A stretch of DNA of 64,000 bases, taken from assembly GCA_029531795.1 (NCBI GenBank), contig JAPEIS010000002.1:1488001-1552000 (forward strand). The letters run 5' to 3'. Below, in pieces: positions 21,617-33,994 of this stretch. Source of the stretch: Sclerotinia nivalis (Eukaryota; Ascomycota; Leotiomycetes; Helotiales; Sclerotiniaceae). Below the pieces are notes generated by a model. It was not told where the DNA came from, did no database searches, and saw only the letters and a program-made list of their open reading frames with translations. The first letter of the stretch is position 1, and every line of letters begins with the position of its first letter. Both the position numbers and the translations under genes were made by a program.

Positions 21617-23806
21617 ATGTCTAGCGTCAATCCTGAAAAAATGGCTCGATTTAAAGTCCTATCACCAAATTCGGAAAGTATGTTGAGTTTGCTGACAATA
21701 TACTCACAATATGAGGGTACCCAATGCTAATCACCACTCGGAGTAGAATCATCATCCTCCACTGGTACCGAAAAATCTCTCGATCCATGTGAAGTGGATT
21801 TAAACCACAGCAAAGCTGCAGGATTTACCTTCATCCAAGTGAACAATGGAGGTCCAAGAACTGAAGCTCGTAGCCATGTTATGCGTGAGTTCTGGCGAGA
21901 GAAAAAGTTGCGAAATGCCAAGAAGGCTAGAGAGCATCGGAAGAAAGACTCGTGTAGTCTGAGGCCAAGAATATCGAAACGTAGAGATTTGCAGGATACT
22001 GCCCGTCATCACTCAAATTCGAGAAATCCGGAAGGTTGCGTTGAATCGGATATTGATAATGAAGAGCCTGATGAAGGTTCTGCTCGTGACGCCTCACGGA
22101 CAAAAACGGCCCAGACAGAAGCCCAAAGACTATCGCGAAATTTTAACACGCTGCCCGACCAATTTTCCAAACATAGCCAGACAATTATTCCTCTGGGTAG
22201 GACGGGAATCGCAGATGTAGATCCATTCTCAGGATTAAAACTTGGTGAAGGACCAGAAATACAAAGGCTAATCCATCACTGGAAGCTCTCCAGCTACACC
22301 GCCCCTCAACAAGATTTTCCTATTGCTATTATTGGAACAAACGGTAACAAGAAAAGATTGCTGGATAGCATCATCGTGTATGGATAAAGAGACGACAGGT
22401 ACAGATTTCGGTCGAGTCGGGTGGCTATTTTCAAGAGTTTCCTGGCTTGACCCCGAACCCGCTCATATCGTTATGGGATTTAATATCCAACACATGGCTC
22501 GACTTCATGGCCAACAAGAACCACCTATTGCTATTAAACATAAAACTGAGGGCATGCGCGTCATCAACAAGAGACTGAATGATCCCGCACAAGCTCTTTC
22601 TGATGGAAGTATTGGAGCTGTTGCAAATTTCACAAGTCATGAGGTGGGTTCTCTCAATCTTGTTCTCATGTGTATGTTCTTATAGCCTGAGTAGCTACTT
22701 TCCGGGCTCCCCGAAAACTTCAGTATCCATATGAATGGACTGGACCAAATGGTGAAATGCCGAGGAGGTCTTGTCGCCTTTTCTAGGAATAGACCTTTGC
22801 AGCTTGTGATTGAGAGGTATGTTGCACCTGCAATATCGATGCGAACCCAGAGCACCCAATAGTCTAGACTGCAGCCCGATTTGAAGTTTTAACGCTTGGG
22901 AAAATATGATCCATTGAGAGTGGCTTGGCCATTTCAATGAATTTCATTGGTTCAAGTGAATTCAAGCATCAAATCCTGCTCATTTTTAAACTGTAGTCCG
23001 TACCGTCTAGGCTCTGTTCGCGAAGAACTTTTAATGACTTCAATTTCAGTCTCGACCTATGTAGAGCCTATATACAAGTTAGCCGACCAATATACTCGAG
23101 ACATGATAAACATGTAACCGAAGAGTTGGCAACAAGCTCACTTGAAGCCTCGACGACCCAATACGAAATTGCAAAGATGCAGGCGAAGAATGACTTTGCC
23201 ACAGACTTCATAAGGATGGTTAATGGCCTAGAAAGAGCGACTGGAAATATCAAAGATGCCGCACCCAAGATAACGTCCCTAGAACAATGGAACAATTTCA
23301 GCGATCGCATCTGCTCAGCAGCCATAGGAATGAGTTGGCTTCACCCAACCAAGCAAGCGATAGACGAGAGACGCAGCATCATCTGGAAGTGTTTTCGACT
23401 AGCATCTCTGATTTACCTTCAAATGGCTTTGCAAGAATTTCATACCACCCCGCAACTTCATGGGAAATATTTTCAAGCCTTGAAGTATCGGTTACTTGAC
23501 ACGGCTAGTGACTGGGGTAGAGCCATTGAGATGCTTGCTCGTGTTATCCTTCGAGGAGAGCGCTCGAATGTAGAGAGACATCGCAGAGCGTGGTATGTAG
23601 CCAACGCGATGATAGAGTTACAAGACATTGGTCTCGAGACATGGAAGATAGTGGAAGGTACTCTATTTACTTATTTAGGATCGTCATCTGGAAAGACGGA
23701 GGGTGGGTCTACACCACCTACTATGGCTCTGAGTAGAGACCTCGATATATGCAGCGACGGTTTTAATTTAAATGGTGGCGCGGGATGGCTTGGGTTTCCT
23801 CTCTGA
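21617..23806 (+). CDS. Fungal transcription-factor-domain protein (Fungal_trans_2 type)
   Basis: Probable nuclear regulator of the large fungal family with a basic N-terminal segment and a helical C-terminal domain. The segment NNGGPRTEARSHVMREFWREKK (about residue 52 on) is the family hallmark. Later exons show SWLDPEPAHIVMGFNIQHMARLHG, INKRLNDP, then HMNGLDQMVKCRGGL, and a last exon with CFRLASLIYLQMAL. Likely exons: 21617-21677, 21747-22343, 22438-22643, 22695-22816, and a last exon from about 23050 to 23806. The intron 22644-22694 is well supported; the 22344-22437 and 22817-23050 junctions are uncertain. No Zn2Cys6 cluster was seen. It borders the retrotransposon block. Start and middle exons are tentative. 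Confidence 0.6.
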
Positions 23807-24683
23807 TTAGATACTTGCAATAATATGTATTTGGTTTCTCCTCATTCGCAAGACACATTTGGATTACAAATAATGTAAAATTCGCTGCCTCCGCGGAATG
23901 TATTGAAGAGGCTTGATTAGCCGGTGGACTCAAAGTTGCAAATACGCTGGATATAAAGAACAATTTGTAAATCCGTCTTTGTAATCAATTCTGAACGACG
24001 CGGAAAGACCGATGCATGCACCTTTAAAATCCCACGCATAAAGCCCAATAGAGCAACTCGATTCGATATCCAATAAGAGTTGCAAATTTTCGCTGACACT
24101 GCAGACGAAGAAAAGACGGCCCATACACGTGGACCCCAGAATAAAAAGTGCATGCACCCGATACGGTAAGCTTCTTCATTTATGCATGTAAATTGAAAGG
24201 CGTTCGTTTGGTGTGACTACTTCCTTAAGAAGTTTGGTTTTCCGAGGGTGGTCGCAACACGAAGAATTTATTTGCGATTTTGTGGCTGCCCACTCACCGA
24301 CTAAAACAGCTGTGAAAGTGATGTCAGACCCCGTTTAGACCCCTGAACTGGCGGGCATTAAAATTCGATCGATTCTTCTACGGGTGTTCTGTGTTGCCGT
24401 CTCGGATATGTAAGCTGAAATTTTATGGTATGTGATTGATATAGCCTATTGAAAGGCTATAAATTTAACCTGCGCTAAATCCGCTGCCTAGAGGTCGGAA
24501 ATATGCGGCGGTTGAAGGTTTTATAAGCTGCTAAAGTCATAGTTGATTACTGATTATATATACTTTCATCCTTTGCGACTTTCGTCGCATAGACAAACTT
24601 CAATCTCAATAACAATTTTCCTAAAAAACTTCGAATTTACACAAAAAGAACTTACACACGCAAATCATACGACTAAAAATAGG
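23807..24683. other. Intergenic region
   Basis: 877 bp between two plus-strand regulator genes. No recognisable coding region, RNA gene or repeat. It should contain the terminator of the upstream gene and the promoter of the bZIP gene. Confidence 0.5.
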
Positions 24684-25513
24684 ATGGCAATCTCCGCCCC
24701 AATTTGGTACTCGCCGCCTTCTCCAATTCCTTTGACATTTGATCAAGACGCATCGTGTGACTTGGGTACCAATGCATTCGAATCTGCCTTTCCATATGTA
24801 TGTTCAATCCTTGAGCCGCTTCAATTTAAGACGTTAACACGACGACCAGACAACCTGTACGATCCCACAAACGGAAAGTATATATCCTATACCGCCATAT
24901 CCAAGTCCATATCTTGATACCATCGATACTTCTATGGTGCCAGAATTGGATCAAAGCATTTCGCAAGAGAATAACAGAGCAAATTTTGAATCGGAAAGGA
25001 ACGAGATGAATGACGAGATGTCAATTGAGACGGTAGGAGCTTATAGTAATGCCTTAGATTGAGGCAATTTCTGTTCTGAGCTGACGGACGAAACGTAGAA
25101 ACGACGTCAAAATCGAGCCTCTCGTGATTGGAAACCCAAATCTCTAGGTAGTCGCACACGAGAGACATCGCATGATTCAGCAGACTCAGTAACGGAGAAA
25201 ACTCCAGCACAAAAGATGGTAAGAACACCCTCCTATCTTATAGGCTTACCCTGACCATTTCCAGCGGCGGCTTGTGCAAAATCGCGTTTCCCAGAGGAAC
25301 TTTCGGAAACGCCAAGCAAACGAACGTCAGCGACTTGAAGACCAGGTGAAGATGCTCAGTACTGAATTACATAATCTTAGTGATATGTATCAAGATTTAC
25401 TGGCACGGTACGAGCAGGCACAGCGCGAAAAGTCGTCGAGTAGTGAGCTGATAGGGGGATGGGCGGATGGTGTTGGGACCTTGAACCAATTTAACCTTGG
25501 AGGGCTTGAATGA
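24684..25513 (+). CDS. Small bZIP transcription factor
   Basis: Predicted 221-residue nuclear DNA-binding protein. Exons 24684-24797, 24850-25032, 25099-25218 and 25265-25513; all introns are phase 0 with GT...AG ends (donors gtatgt, gtagga, gtaaga). The last exon encodes the basic region RRLVQNRVSQRNFRKRQ, with the diagnostic N-x7-R spacing, followed by a leucine zipper (LEDQVKMLSTELHNLSDMY). This resembles fungal AP-1-like bZIPs. The preceding exon begins with a second basic-looking motif, KRRQNRASR, without the N-x7-R spacing. The N-terminal half is short, Pro/Ser-rich and probably disordered. The target genes cannot be inferred. Confidence 0.75.
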
Positions 25514-26452
25514 ATTAATGACCACGATGGTTTGGAGTTCTGTATATTTTTAGATTGGAAATTTGGCGGAAAAAGAAATGCTCTTTCGGCGAACTTAATT
25601 TATGCTGTTGGATATAGGAGGTAGAGCTAATCATGGGATGATAATAGGAAAATGGAAGTGACCAAAACTAGGAAACTCTCTCTGAGCGGGGATAATACAA
25701 TAATCAAATATTCTCAAACTGTGATAATCCTACCGCAACACTAATGACCGAAAAATTTCTTTCGATATTTTGTGAGTTGAATATTCAGTCTCTGATATCC
25801 GACTTTGGGCCGCCTTTGCCAAATTTGCAGCGTGATGGAAGAAGGGCCTGCCAAATAGTCACTGGTCGTGCATAAGTAAGACAAAGCCGGCTGTGCTTCA
25901 GATGCATCCTATGAATGCAGGCCACCCATGCAGCATACGTTCACTTGCTAGTCAATATTTGTAAAAGGTCGCAATTGTGTTGATGAACCAAAACCTGCGT
26001 ATTCTCTTGTTCGGCCGAGAACCCGAATGTAATACAGGTCGTATATCTTTGGCTCTCCTATACCCGTGCTCTGTGAGTCACACCGAAGGTAAGCAAGGAT
26101 GGCCGTGTAGACATAGAAGTCTGGATATGATTGACCGGAATTGGTCTATGAACGATAATTCCAGCTTCTTCCACGAAAAGAAAAATCAACAACAGCGTGA
26201 CGGAACCAAAGTGGCCACGACGAAGTGGACAAACCTTTCACTTCCTATCTTGGGAGACCGACGCATTTATCATGAAGGACATTGTGCTTGAGCAGATCCC
26301 CTTACAATTCCCGTTGCGATGATCAACCTTGGCCGTCTGATGCGTTTGATATACACTACCCGTACGCCTTCCAATGCAATGAACAGTCCCAATTCCAGCG
26401 GACATAAGCGAAACACCCGAAACCCTCCCTAACATTATCGTATCTGTGTTTT
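25514..26452. other. Intergenic region
   Basis: 939 bp between the convergent bZIP gene (+) and the pet191-like gene (-). Short open frames on both strands lack recognisable domains or splice partners. Confidence 0.5.
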
Positions 26453-26888
26453 CTATTCCTTTCTGTACTTTTCGTTCTCCAATTGTCTCCAGTCTTTCTC
26501 CTCGGGCTCATTTCCACTTGTCTCTTTGACCCCACTATCAAAAGCTGGCTTGCCAGCGTAGAGCATATGACCACCAGTATTTCTTTCCCCTCCTCCCTCA
26601 ATCTCTTTGCTTACAGAAATTGGCTGGTTACCTCTAAATCGCTTGCGCATATCGACCAATCCTCGTTTGCATTCACCATAGCCTTTCTTTAACTGTTGAC
26701 ACTTGGTGGGCATCGTTTCGAGGAGAGGAGCTCGCAGACAATCGGATGGTTTGTTGCGATACACCATGACGCAGTCCGACTCTTGGAGACATTGTGCCAG
26801 CGCAGCTCCTGCGGAAAAGAAACGTTAGCGGGGAAAGGGAGGAAGGGAGGAGAAGATGCGAACGAATATCTTGGCAAGAACTGGGCAT
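26453..26888 (-). CDS. pet191: Mitochondrial Pet191-like cytochrome c oxidase assembly factor
   Basis: Predicted 126-residue protein needed for assembly of complex IV, located in the mitochondrial intermembrane space. Exon 1 (26864-26888) encodes MPSSCQDI. A 55-nt intron (26809-26863, branch-like GCTAACG) follows, then exon 2 (26453-26808). The joined sequence has the twin-CX9C-type cysteines: AALAQCLQESDCVMVYRNKPSDCL, then CQQLKKGYGECKRGLVDMRKRFRGN. The CKRG...DMRKRFRGN block is the strongest family marker. The C-terminal tail (GGHMLYAGKPAFDSG) is typical of filamentous fungi. It is divergently arranged with the lipase gene 686 bp away. The short first exon was found by matching phase and family start. 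Confidence 0.88.
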
Positions 26889-27574
26889 GTCGAAGGATTT
26901 TTTCTTTGGTGTTTTGAAATCAAACTGCTTCTAGGCCAAAAAGAAGTAGAGAAGTATAAAGACCTTATCAAAAGTAGAACATAAATCGCAGACTTGTAGG
27001 TAGTGTCATGAATACATCCAACAGATACAAACAAAAGTTCATAAGGTAGGCGGCGCCAACTTTCAAAAGTCTCGTGAGAAGCTTGTAAGGCCCGTAGATT
27101 ACCCGGCCTAGATCAAATACAAGCTCCCGCTGCCCCAGATCTTCCAGTCTTGATTTGATTTATCGTCTGATGTTCAAAGCCAAAGTATTTGAGATACTTT
27201 GCTATTGTATTGGCCAGCTTAAAATTTTCCTTTGATCAATCCAGAGAATCATTTTGAACCAACTATTAGAAATTGAGGCGCAAATGAAGTGAAGGGGGCG
27301 TGCAATTGGCATGTGAAAGTGGATGTGACATCAATAAAAGGTATAACGATTGGATTCTACGAGTATGGATGCACTTGAGAGCTGTGTCCACGTCAATGGC
27401 TTCACTAACACAATTCCTTCACAGATATTGGAGGTCTAGACCCTATAGGGTAATCACTCTACATATATATTAAGCTCTTTATCTGTTTTGCGGTCAAGAT
27501 CGCCTCGTCTGATAGTAAGTTACAAAACTCTCTCACCGCGCAAATAAAGTCATCGATAGAAGATACTCAACACA
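26889..27574. promoter_or_regulatory. Divergent intergenic region, pet191 / lipase
   Basis: 686 bp separating the two start codons. No coding signal. Presumed to hold both promoters. Confidence 0.5.
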
Positions 27575-29953
27575 ATGTATCTTCCATTCATCGGACGGCT
27601 CTGCTTGTAAGTTTTATTCTTGGCTAGGATATTGGGTGATTGTTGATCAATTATACAGGAGCGAATATTTGGCGCTGGTCAGCTCTTTCTTTCTTGTTGG
27701 ATTAGAAGCAGTAATTAGGATACTGACGCTTGCACTGCGTGTGTCTCCTCCCTTCAAACATATTTCAAGGGTTAGCTAACAATGGCACAGCTTCGACGAT
27801 CATAAAACTATGCTATCGAGGTTCGAGGCGGCTTTTCAATCGATTCACATCTCCGGCAGCTAAGGCATCAGAGACGCGAAAGCAAGGTTGGAGCAGTCCT
27901 TCAGTAGAATTAGAACGAGGATCAGGACTGACAAATTCAGATATATCCACCTCGATTCGAAATGCTTCAGACTTTGTAGATCTCTGCGAATTAGCTGGTT
28001 ATTATGCCGAAGAACATGTTGTACAAACCGGAGATGGCTATTTGCTATGTGTTCATCGGCTCGGTTGGAAGAGAGGAGAAGAAAATACAAAAGTTAATAG
28101 TGGATCAAACAGCATCAAAAAGCCTGTTGTATATCTACACCATGGCTTGCTCATGAATAGTGAGGTATGGGTATGTTTGACTGATAAGGAAAGATGCTTA
28201 GCTTTTACCCTGGTGGATAGAGGTTATGATGTTTGGGTAAGTTTAACCCATGTTAATATTACTCACACAAGAGACTAACGATTGGTAGCTTGGAAACAAT
28301 CGTGGAAACAAATACTCTAAGAAGTCCATCCACCATTCACCAACAGACACGGCATTTTGGGACTTTTCAATAGATGAATTTGCGTTTCATGATATTCCAG
28401 ACACCATTAAATACATTCTTGACACAACCTCTGCGCCATCGTTGTCGTATATTGGATTCTCTCAAGGAACAGCTCAAGCTTTTGCAACTTTGGCTGTCCA
28501 TCCGAAACTCAATGATCAAATCAATGTATTCATTGCGCTTGCACCTGCGACGTCCCCAGCTGGTCTCTCGAATGGCATAGTAGATGCACTTGTCAAAGCA
28601 TCACCTCAAGTTCTATTTCTTCTTTTCGGCCGTCGCTCCATCCTCTCATCGGCAACTATGTGGCAATCCATACTCTACCCTCCGATTTTCGTTCGTCTCA
28701 TCGATATGGGGTTGTCATTTCTCTTTGGTTGGCACGCCAAAAACATATCCACATCACAGAAGCTCGCAGCATACCCTCATTTGTATTCTTTCACCAGTAC
28801 AAAATCCGTTGTCCACTGGTTTCAAATTATCCGCACCAAGTCATTCCAAATGTACGATGACGAGCCGCAACCTGTCTTTAGTGGAGTAGACAGATACACT
28901 AAAGTGGCCAAATTTCCAATCCGAAATATCAAAACACCAATTGTTTTACTATATGGTGGCAGTGACTCACTAGTCGATATAAATGTAATGTTGAAACAAC
29001 TTCCACCTCACACAAGCCATATCGAAATTGCCCACTATGAGCATCTTGATTTTCTCTGGGCTCGAGGAGTCGACACTCTAGTCTTCCCGCACGTTTTTGA
29101 CGCTTTGGAATCCTTCTACAATGCAGATCATTCGAAAGAGGAGTACGAACATTATAATCGCGCTCGTACCAACTCACTGCGCATTGGTGCCAGCAACAAC
29201 AGACTGTTGACCTACTTGAGCGAAGAGGATAGCCAGTCATTAGAAAGTGGAACATACGTCGATGCGGATCTAACTACAATATTACAGCCTGGTGACGAAT
29301 CGTCAGCCGATCTCAAAATAATCGATGACATATACAACCATAATAGTGCACGAAAACGCGTCAAGCTCGGCTCCAAAAACTCCCATGTCAACAATGATAA
29401 CTCTTCCGAAAACTCTCCTACTGGTGCCAATACATCAAATTCATTCCCTCAATTCGACGGTTCACATCATGCCATCAAACCTAAACCTCAGCCCCGCCCG
29501 GATAGCGCACAAGGAATACCCTCCTCGCCCCCACTGAATTTCCATCCTCCTCTTTCTCCCTCTAACTCCCGCATCCCCATCACTGCCCCCTCCCCACAAC
29601 CATACTCCCAAACCCAAACACCCACTCCCGCCCGCTTTCGAAAACCCCTTCGCAGCAGTTCTATTGGCAGCAACATTTCCTTCGAAACAAAAGGAAACAA
29701 AAGCAGACCTGGAAGTATAGGCGGCAGTGGCATTAGCCTGGGTGTGGGACGTGCTGTAGGTGGTGTAGTATCTGGTTTAGGAGAAGGTACTAGGGGAAAA
29801 GAAGACGTTTATGTGAGTGATGAGGCTAGAAGTAGAGGAGACAGTGGCGCGAGCGGGAACGATACGGGGAAGGAAAATGCAAAAGAGGGTGGAAGTATGA
29901 GGGGTTTTGGGGGAGTATTGAGGAGGAAATCGGAGAAGAAAGAAGGTGTATAA
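27575..29953 (+). CDS. Steryl ester / triacylglycerol lipase (Tgl1/Yeh family)
   Basis: Predicted 740-residue alpha/beta-hydrolase that would hydrolyse sterol esters or triglycerides at lipid droplets or membranes. Exons 27575-27606, 27659-27738, 27791-28236, 28289-29953. The N-terminus has a hydrophobic anchor (EYLALVSSFFLVGLEAVIRIL). The catalytic domain shows HHGLLMNSEVWVC, DVWLGNNRGNKYS, nucleophile Ser244 in GFSQG, probable Asp412 (GGSDSLVD) and His438 (HYEHLDFLWA), which matches acid lipases of the Tgl1/Yeh1/Yeh2 group. After about residue 560 a long Ser/Pro-rich, probably disordered tail follows, with GISLGVGRAVGGVVSG near the end. Yeast Tgl1/Yeh proteins are shorter; the tail suggests regulation by phosphorylation, which is inference. 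Confidence 0.88.
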
Positions 29954-31133
29954 TTGAATGGATCATAGTAAAGAATGAGATTGGCTACGGATTGGATATT
30001 GCACATACGATCGTTGGAAATGGATAATTAATAGAACTGCCGTATGTATACTGGCTCATTAATCATCAAGATAGGATTACACATCTTGACGGGCTTGTTT
30101 GTATATAGAAACGAGAGATGAGATTAGAATGATCAGCCAGCTTATAGGGGCGTTTGACTTCGATCGAAACTTGGGATAGATGGAAAGATAAGACGAGAGT
30201 TTTCTTGATATTAGTTGGCATGAGAGAGTGCATAACTTACCTACATACATAATACTATACTACATCATCTACAATATACGAGTAACGTAATCAAACCATC
30301 CAAAGTCGAATGCCTACCTGGTCGGTACCTATTTAAAGTTAAACTTGATTGATCAATTCATCATCTCCAAAACCGCGGTGCCTACCTACCTACCTGCCCT
30401 AATCAGGTAACCTTTCGGAAAATAGACAAAAGCGAATGAATATTTTGATGAAGATCACCGGGCCGGGGATTTTCCCATCAATGAATTGAAGCTCAGGCGA
30501 AACAGAGTTGTGTACTAATCGGCTCTGCTCACTTCAGTCCACAAGAAAGAACAAAAAGAATAAAATGTGAAAATGTCAAATTGTCAAAAATTGGTCTTGC
30601 TTACCTAGTAAGACTTGTATGCATATACTCTAGTACAAAATCTTGTTTTGTGCAGCACAATACAATACACCGTACAACTTAATTCATTCTTCTTCTTGTT
30701 AAGTATTCTACATCATGCCTATGTATTCAATTCCTATCCTATAATTTCTTTTCCCTCATACTTATATCCTGTTCTTCCCTATCTATATATTTACTAATTT
30801 ATTTATATACCCATTAGCAAGCGTTTCTTTCCTTTCCTTTCCTTTCCTTCCTTTCCATTTCAATCAATTCAATATAGATACAATGCACTAGAATTTACCC
30901 TTGGTTCCTACTGTCATTCCCTTTCATCTATCCAAGCCGATAATTATCTGGCTACACTTGATGATTCATAGCGGCATGGACTCGACCTTGGGTTCAAAAG
31001 CTCCAGGGGAGACAGACAAGCTTGCCGCCGGCTGTCAGACACAATTACCTCACTGAATGCGTCTTCAACGGTTAGGACAATTTAAGTGTCGAATGTAGAG
31101 GCTCAACTAACAAACTCGAGCCCCTCACCTCAT
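29954..31133. other. Intergenic region with pyrimidine-rich tract
   Basis: 1180 bp between the 3' ends of convergent genes. It contains a (CCTTT)n-like pyrimidine run at 30824-30856. No gene recognised. Confidence 0.5.
30824..30856. repeat. CCTTT microsatellite
   Basis: About six imperfect copies of CCTTT. Confidence 0.8.
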
Positions 31134-32814
31134 CTACAAATCCTGAACCTCAGCCTTAACATCACCAATCTTCTTCCCTTTCGTTCCCCCAGGTGTTTCC
31201 AACCCAAAAGTAACCAAAAGCGCCACCCCCATAAGTCCCAGTCCGCCAATACTATATGCCACCTCTCTACCAGCCCACCAATAAACACTTGTGAATAATA
31301 AAGGTCCGAGACCTCTTCCGAGCTGCCCCCAACTCCGCAGGTTTCCAAGTTTTCCACCCCTTTCATCCTCGCCTGCTTCAAACGAACTAAGTGCATTAAG
31401 ACCGGTGACTACTGTTGCGGTTGTGACGGCAAGGAGAGTAGTAGCAAGGTAGAGACCCGAGACAGTGTTGATGCGGGCAAGGTGGAATAGTGCTCCTAGA
31501 CATGATACTACACCTATGCGAACGGAAAGGAGAGGTGGAAGTCGTCTAGTCACGCCACCTTGAAGAATGGAGGCGACAAGACCCATATATCCTAAAAGAC
31601 GGCCATTGAGTGCAGATGTATAACCAAAAAGGTCATATGTCATAAAAGGAAGTGAGAATTCCATGCCTGAGAAGAATAGAATGAATGAAAGATGGGTGAG
31701 GTTGAGTAGGAAATGGGAGTTTGTTCTTCCCTGCTTCTTCACCCCATTAGTACTCGTCGATACCATTTTAGCTTGCGTCTCCTCCCTCGAAGAGCCAGCT
31801 GCCTTCGTAACCCCATTCGTAGCAGTTGGCTCTCCATTTAACTTAGCCTGAGCAACTTTACTGGGCAGTGTCTCTGGCAAACACAAATACAAATAAAGCG
31901 TTTCTGTCACAATCAAAAACAACGAGAATCCAGCAGCAGTAGCAAAAGGATTTGCCTGCACAGTACTAATCGTACTGAGCCAAGCACCCAATGCAGGTCC
32001 AAATGTAAAGCTTATACTGAAGCAGATTCCCACCAATGCCATTGTTGCACCGCGTTGTTCCTCGTCTGATATATCTGTAGCGATCGCAATTGCTAGTTGA
32101 ACATTGCCTTCTGAAAGTCCGCCCACGACGCGAGAAAGGAGGAAGGTACGGAAATCGGTGGCGCAAACCCAGAGGAGAACGCTGAGAATATTGCCAGTCA
32201 TGCTGGCGAGGAGAGCTGTGCGACGACCATATTTGTCCGAGAGGGTTCCAATTATGGGAGATGCGAGAGCTTGAAGAAGACTGCGATGACTGCCATTAGC
32301 AAAGCCGGGTCGAAAAGAACAGTGGGTTTATAGTTGCATACGAGAATAAACTCCCAAGAGCCCCGCCCAACAATACGATGTCATATCGAGAGTCGATCGG
32401 TCTAGCAAATGACGCTTTGTATGTATTCAGATATGTCAGGATATGTGCGAGGAGTGTAGGAGACTCGGATGAAGAAGATAAAGCTGTTGGCGCCTCGAGA
32501 CTGTTTCCTGTTAGCCATCTATCCGCATAGTTAGAAAACTGCTAAACTCACTTCCTATAGAACTCTAGTAGCTTTGGGAATAGAGGTAATATGAATGTGA
32601 ATCTGCCAAAGTAGCGCGTCAGTTTGCTATCATTCTGCCTGCTTGTTTCATTTGGAAAGTATATCATACGAGATCTGGAATTGATGGGTTAGCTATATTT
32701 GCTATCCTTTTCACTTGAATCTGCTAACATGAGACGTACCAAATCTAATAACAGCGAAAAGAAAACTACTCTCAACACCTTCTTCCTCGTCGCTGGATCC
32801 ACCGGCGCAGCCAT
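31134..32814 (-). CDS. MFS transporter, MFSD10/TETRAN-like
   Basis: Predicted 478-residue multipass membrane protein of the major facilitator superfamily, similar to the tetracycline-transporter-like MFSD10 group. The substrate is unknown. Exons: 32740-32814, a 5-nt micro-exon 32670-32674, 32552-32602, 32342-32500 and 31134-32280, totalling 479 codons with stop. The joined N-terminus reads LLLDLISFTFILPLFPKLLEFYR, matching the first transmembrane helix of the family. Then IDSRYDIVLLGGALGSLFS and the MFS motif A-like GTLSDKYGRRTALL, followed by SRVVGGLSEGNVQLA. A hydrophilic central loop (SREETQAKMVST) joins the two halves. For the third intron a 33-nt alternative acceptor is also in frame; I chose the 51-nt version. 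First of four minus-strand genes. Confidence 0.85.
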
Positions 32815-33994
32815 TCTGTGTATCCTCTCTCAATGTCTCAATTCAAGTCGTCCTGATGTCTCCTAGATCTGCACAACAAAAAAGTCACTCGATACCAAAA
32901 GTCCCCCGCGTTCCAAAACTAATCAAGGGCTTCACAAAAGTAATCCACACAGTGGAAGAAAGGATTTTGAAAGAAGAAAACTGTATGATTATTATAATGA
33001 CAGCATAACGAGTTAATATGCATGATGATTCTTATGTACGGACAATACACGGAACGCCGCGGTGGGACCTGCCTTACGGGCTTATTACCCTGTCATCATC
33101 AAGGTACTCCTCAAAGCTCCTTCATTCAGATTCAGATCTTCTCCACAATCATGAATCATGGCACGTTTGCTCCCGAGCCCCTCGAAAAAACACGCCTCCT
33201 CCTTGCAGACCTGGACTCGGCAACAACACTAAAAAATCGACCATGCTCTTCTCCTCCGTACTTGCTGCAATCACGGCCCCGCTCAAAGCACCTTAATCGT
33301 AGCCCAGAATTTATTTGTAGAATATTCTTTGACAAAGTCCGAATACGTCAATTGCTAATTGGATCGATAGCAAAGACAGTTTTGGTTGATATTTATTTTT
33401 AGAGGCTATGGTATCAATTAATGTAGGTTATACGAGGTAGACCTAGAGAAAATGATCCAAATATCAAATAATGCACGCAGTGTATTGAATCTTGCAGATG
33501 GTCATGAGAGCATTTCTTATTATTGGTGGACAAACACACAAACTACCAGAGCTCTGTCTAAAATTGGGTATAGTTCTATTCATTCAAATCTCATCCACAT
33601 ACATACTAGGTACATACATACATACAATAATGCCTTCCCTTCGCTGCCAAAACCATCACCATGAAATCTTCGATGATATGCCAACAATGACACCTTGAAA
33701 CGCAAAAATAACTAGAACCTTTCCTTCGTTCAACTTTTTGTAAAGTAGGAGAATGGGTATGCTTTATCATCATAACTCTCAACCATCAATGGGAAAAAAT
33801 TAATCGGTATCTTCCCATATCCCTGTAAAAACAAGAAATCCCATGCTATATACCATGAACAAGAAGCAAGAAAAAATCGATATATTCCTCGCTAGTTCTC
33901 GCCAGAGTTATTCCTCGCTCCCCAATTCATCACACTCCTGCTGCCCATCCATCGGGAACAGAAAAAATCATGTATCGGAACCCATAGCATATTC
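32815..33994. other. Intergenic region
   Basis: 1180 bp between two tandem minus-strand genes. Small open frames at 33018-33402 and 33452-33698 have no recognisable domain and are not claimed. Confidence 0.5.

Noticed and set aside
22323..22685. Separate gene overlapping the transcription-factor gene
   Set aside because: Its sequence continues the same protein family as the upstream frame, so it is better explained as the next exon.
33018..33698. Overlapping short plus-strand frames
   Set aside because: No domain, no consistent frame and no splice partners; left as intergenic.
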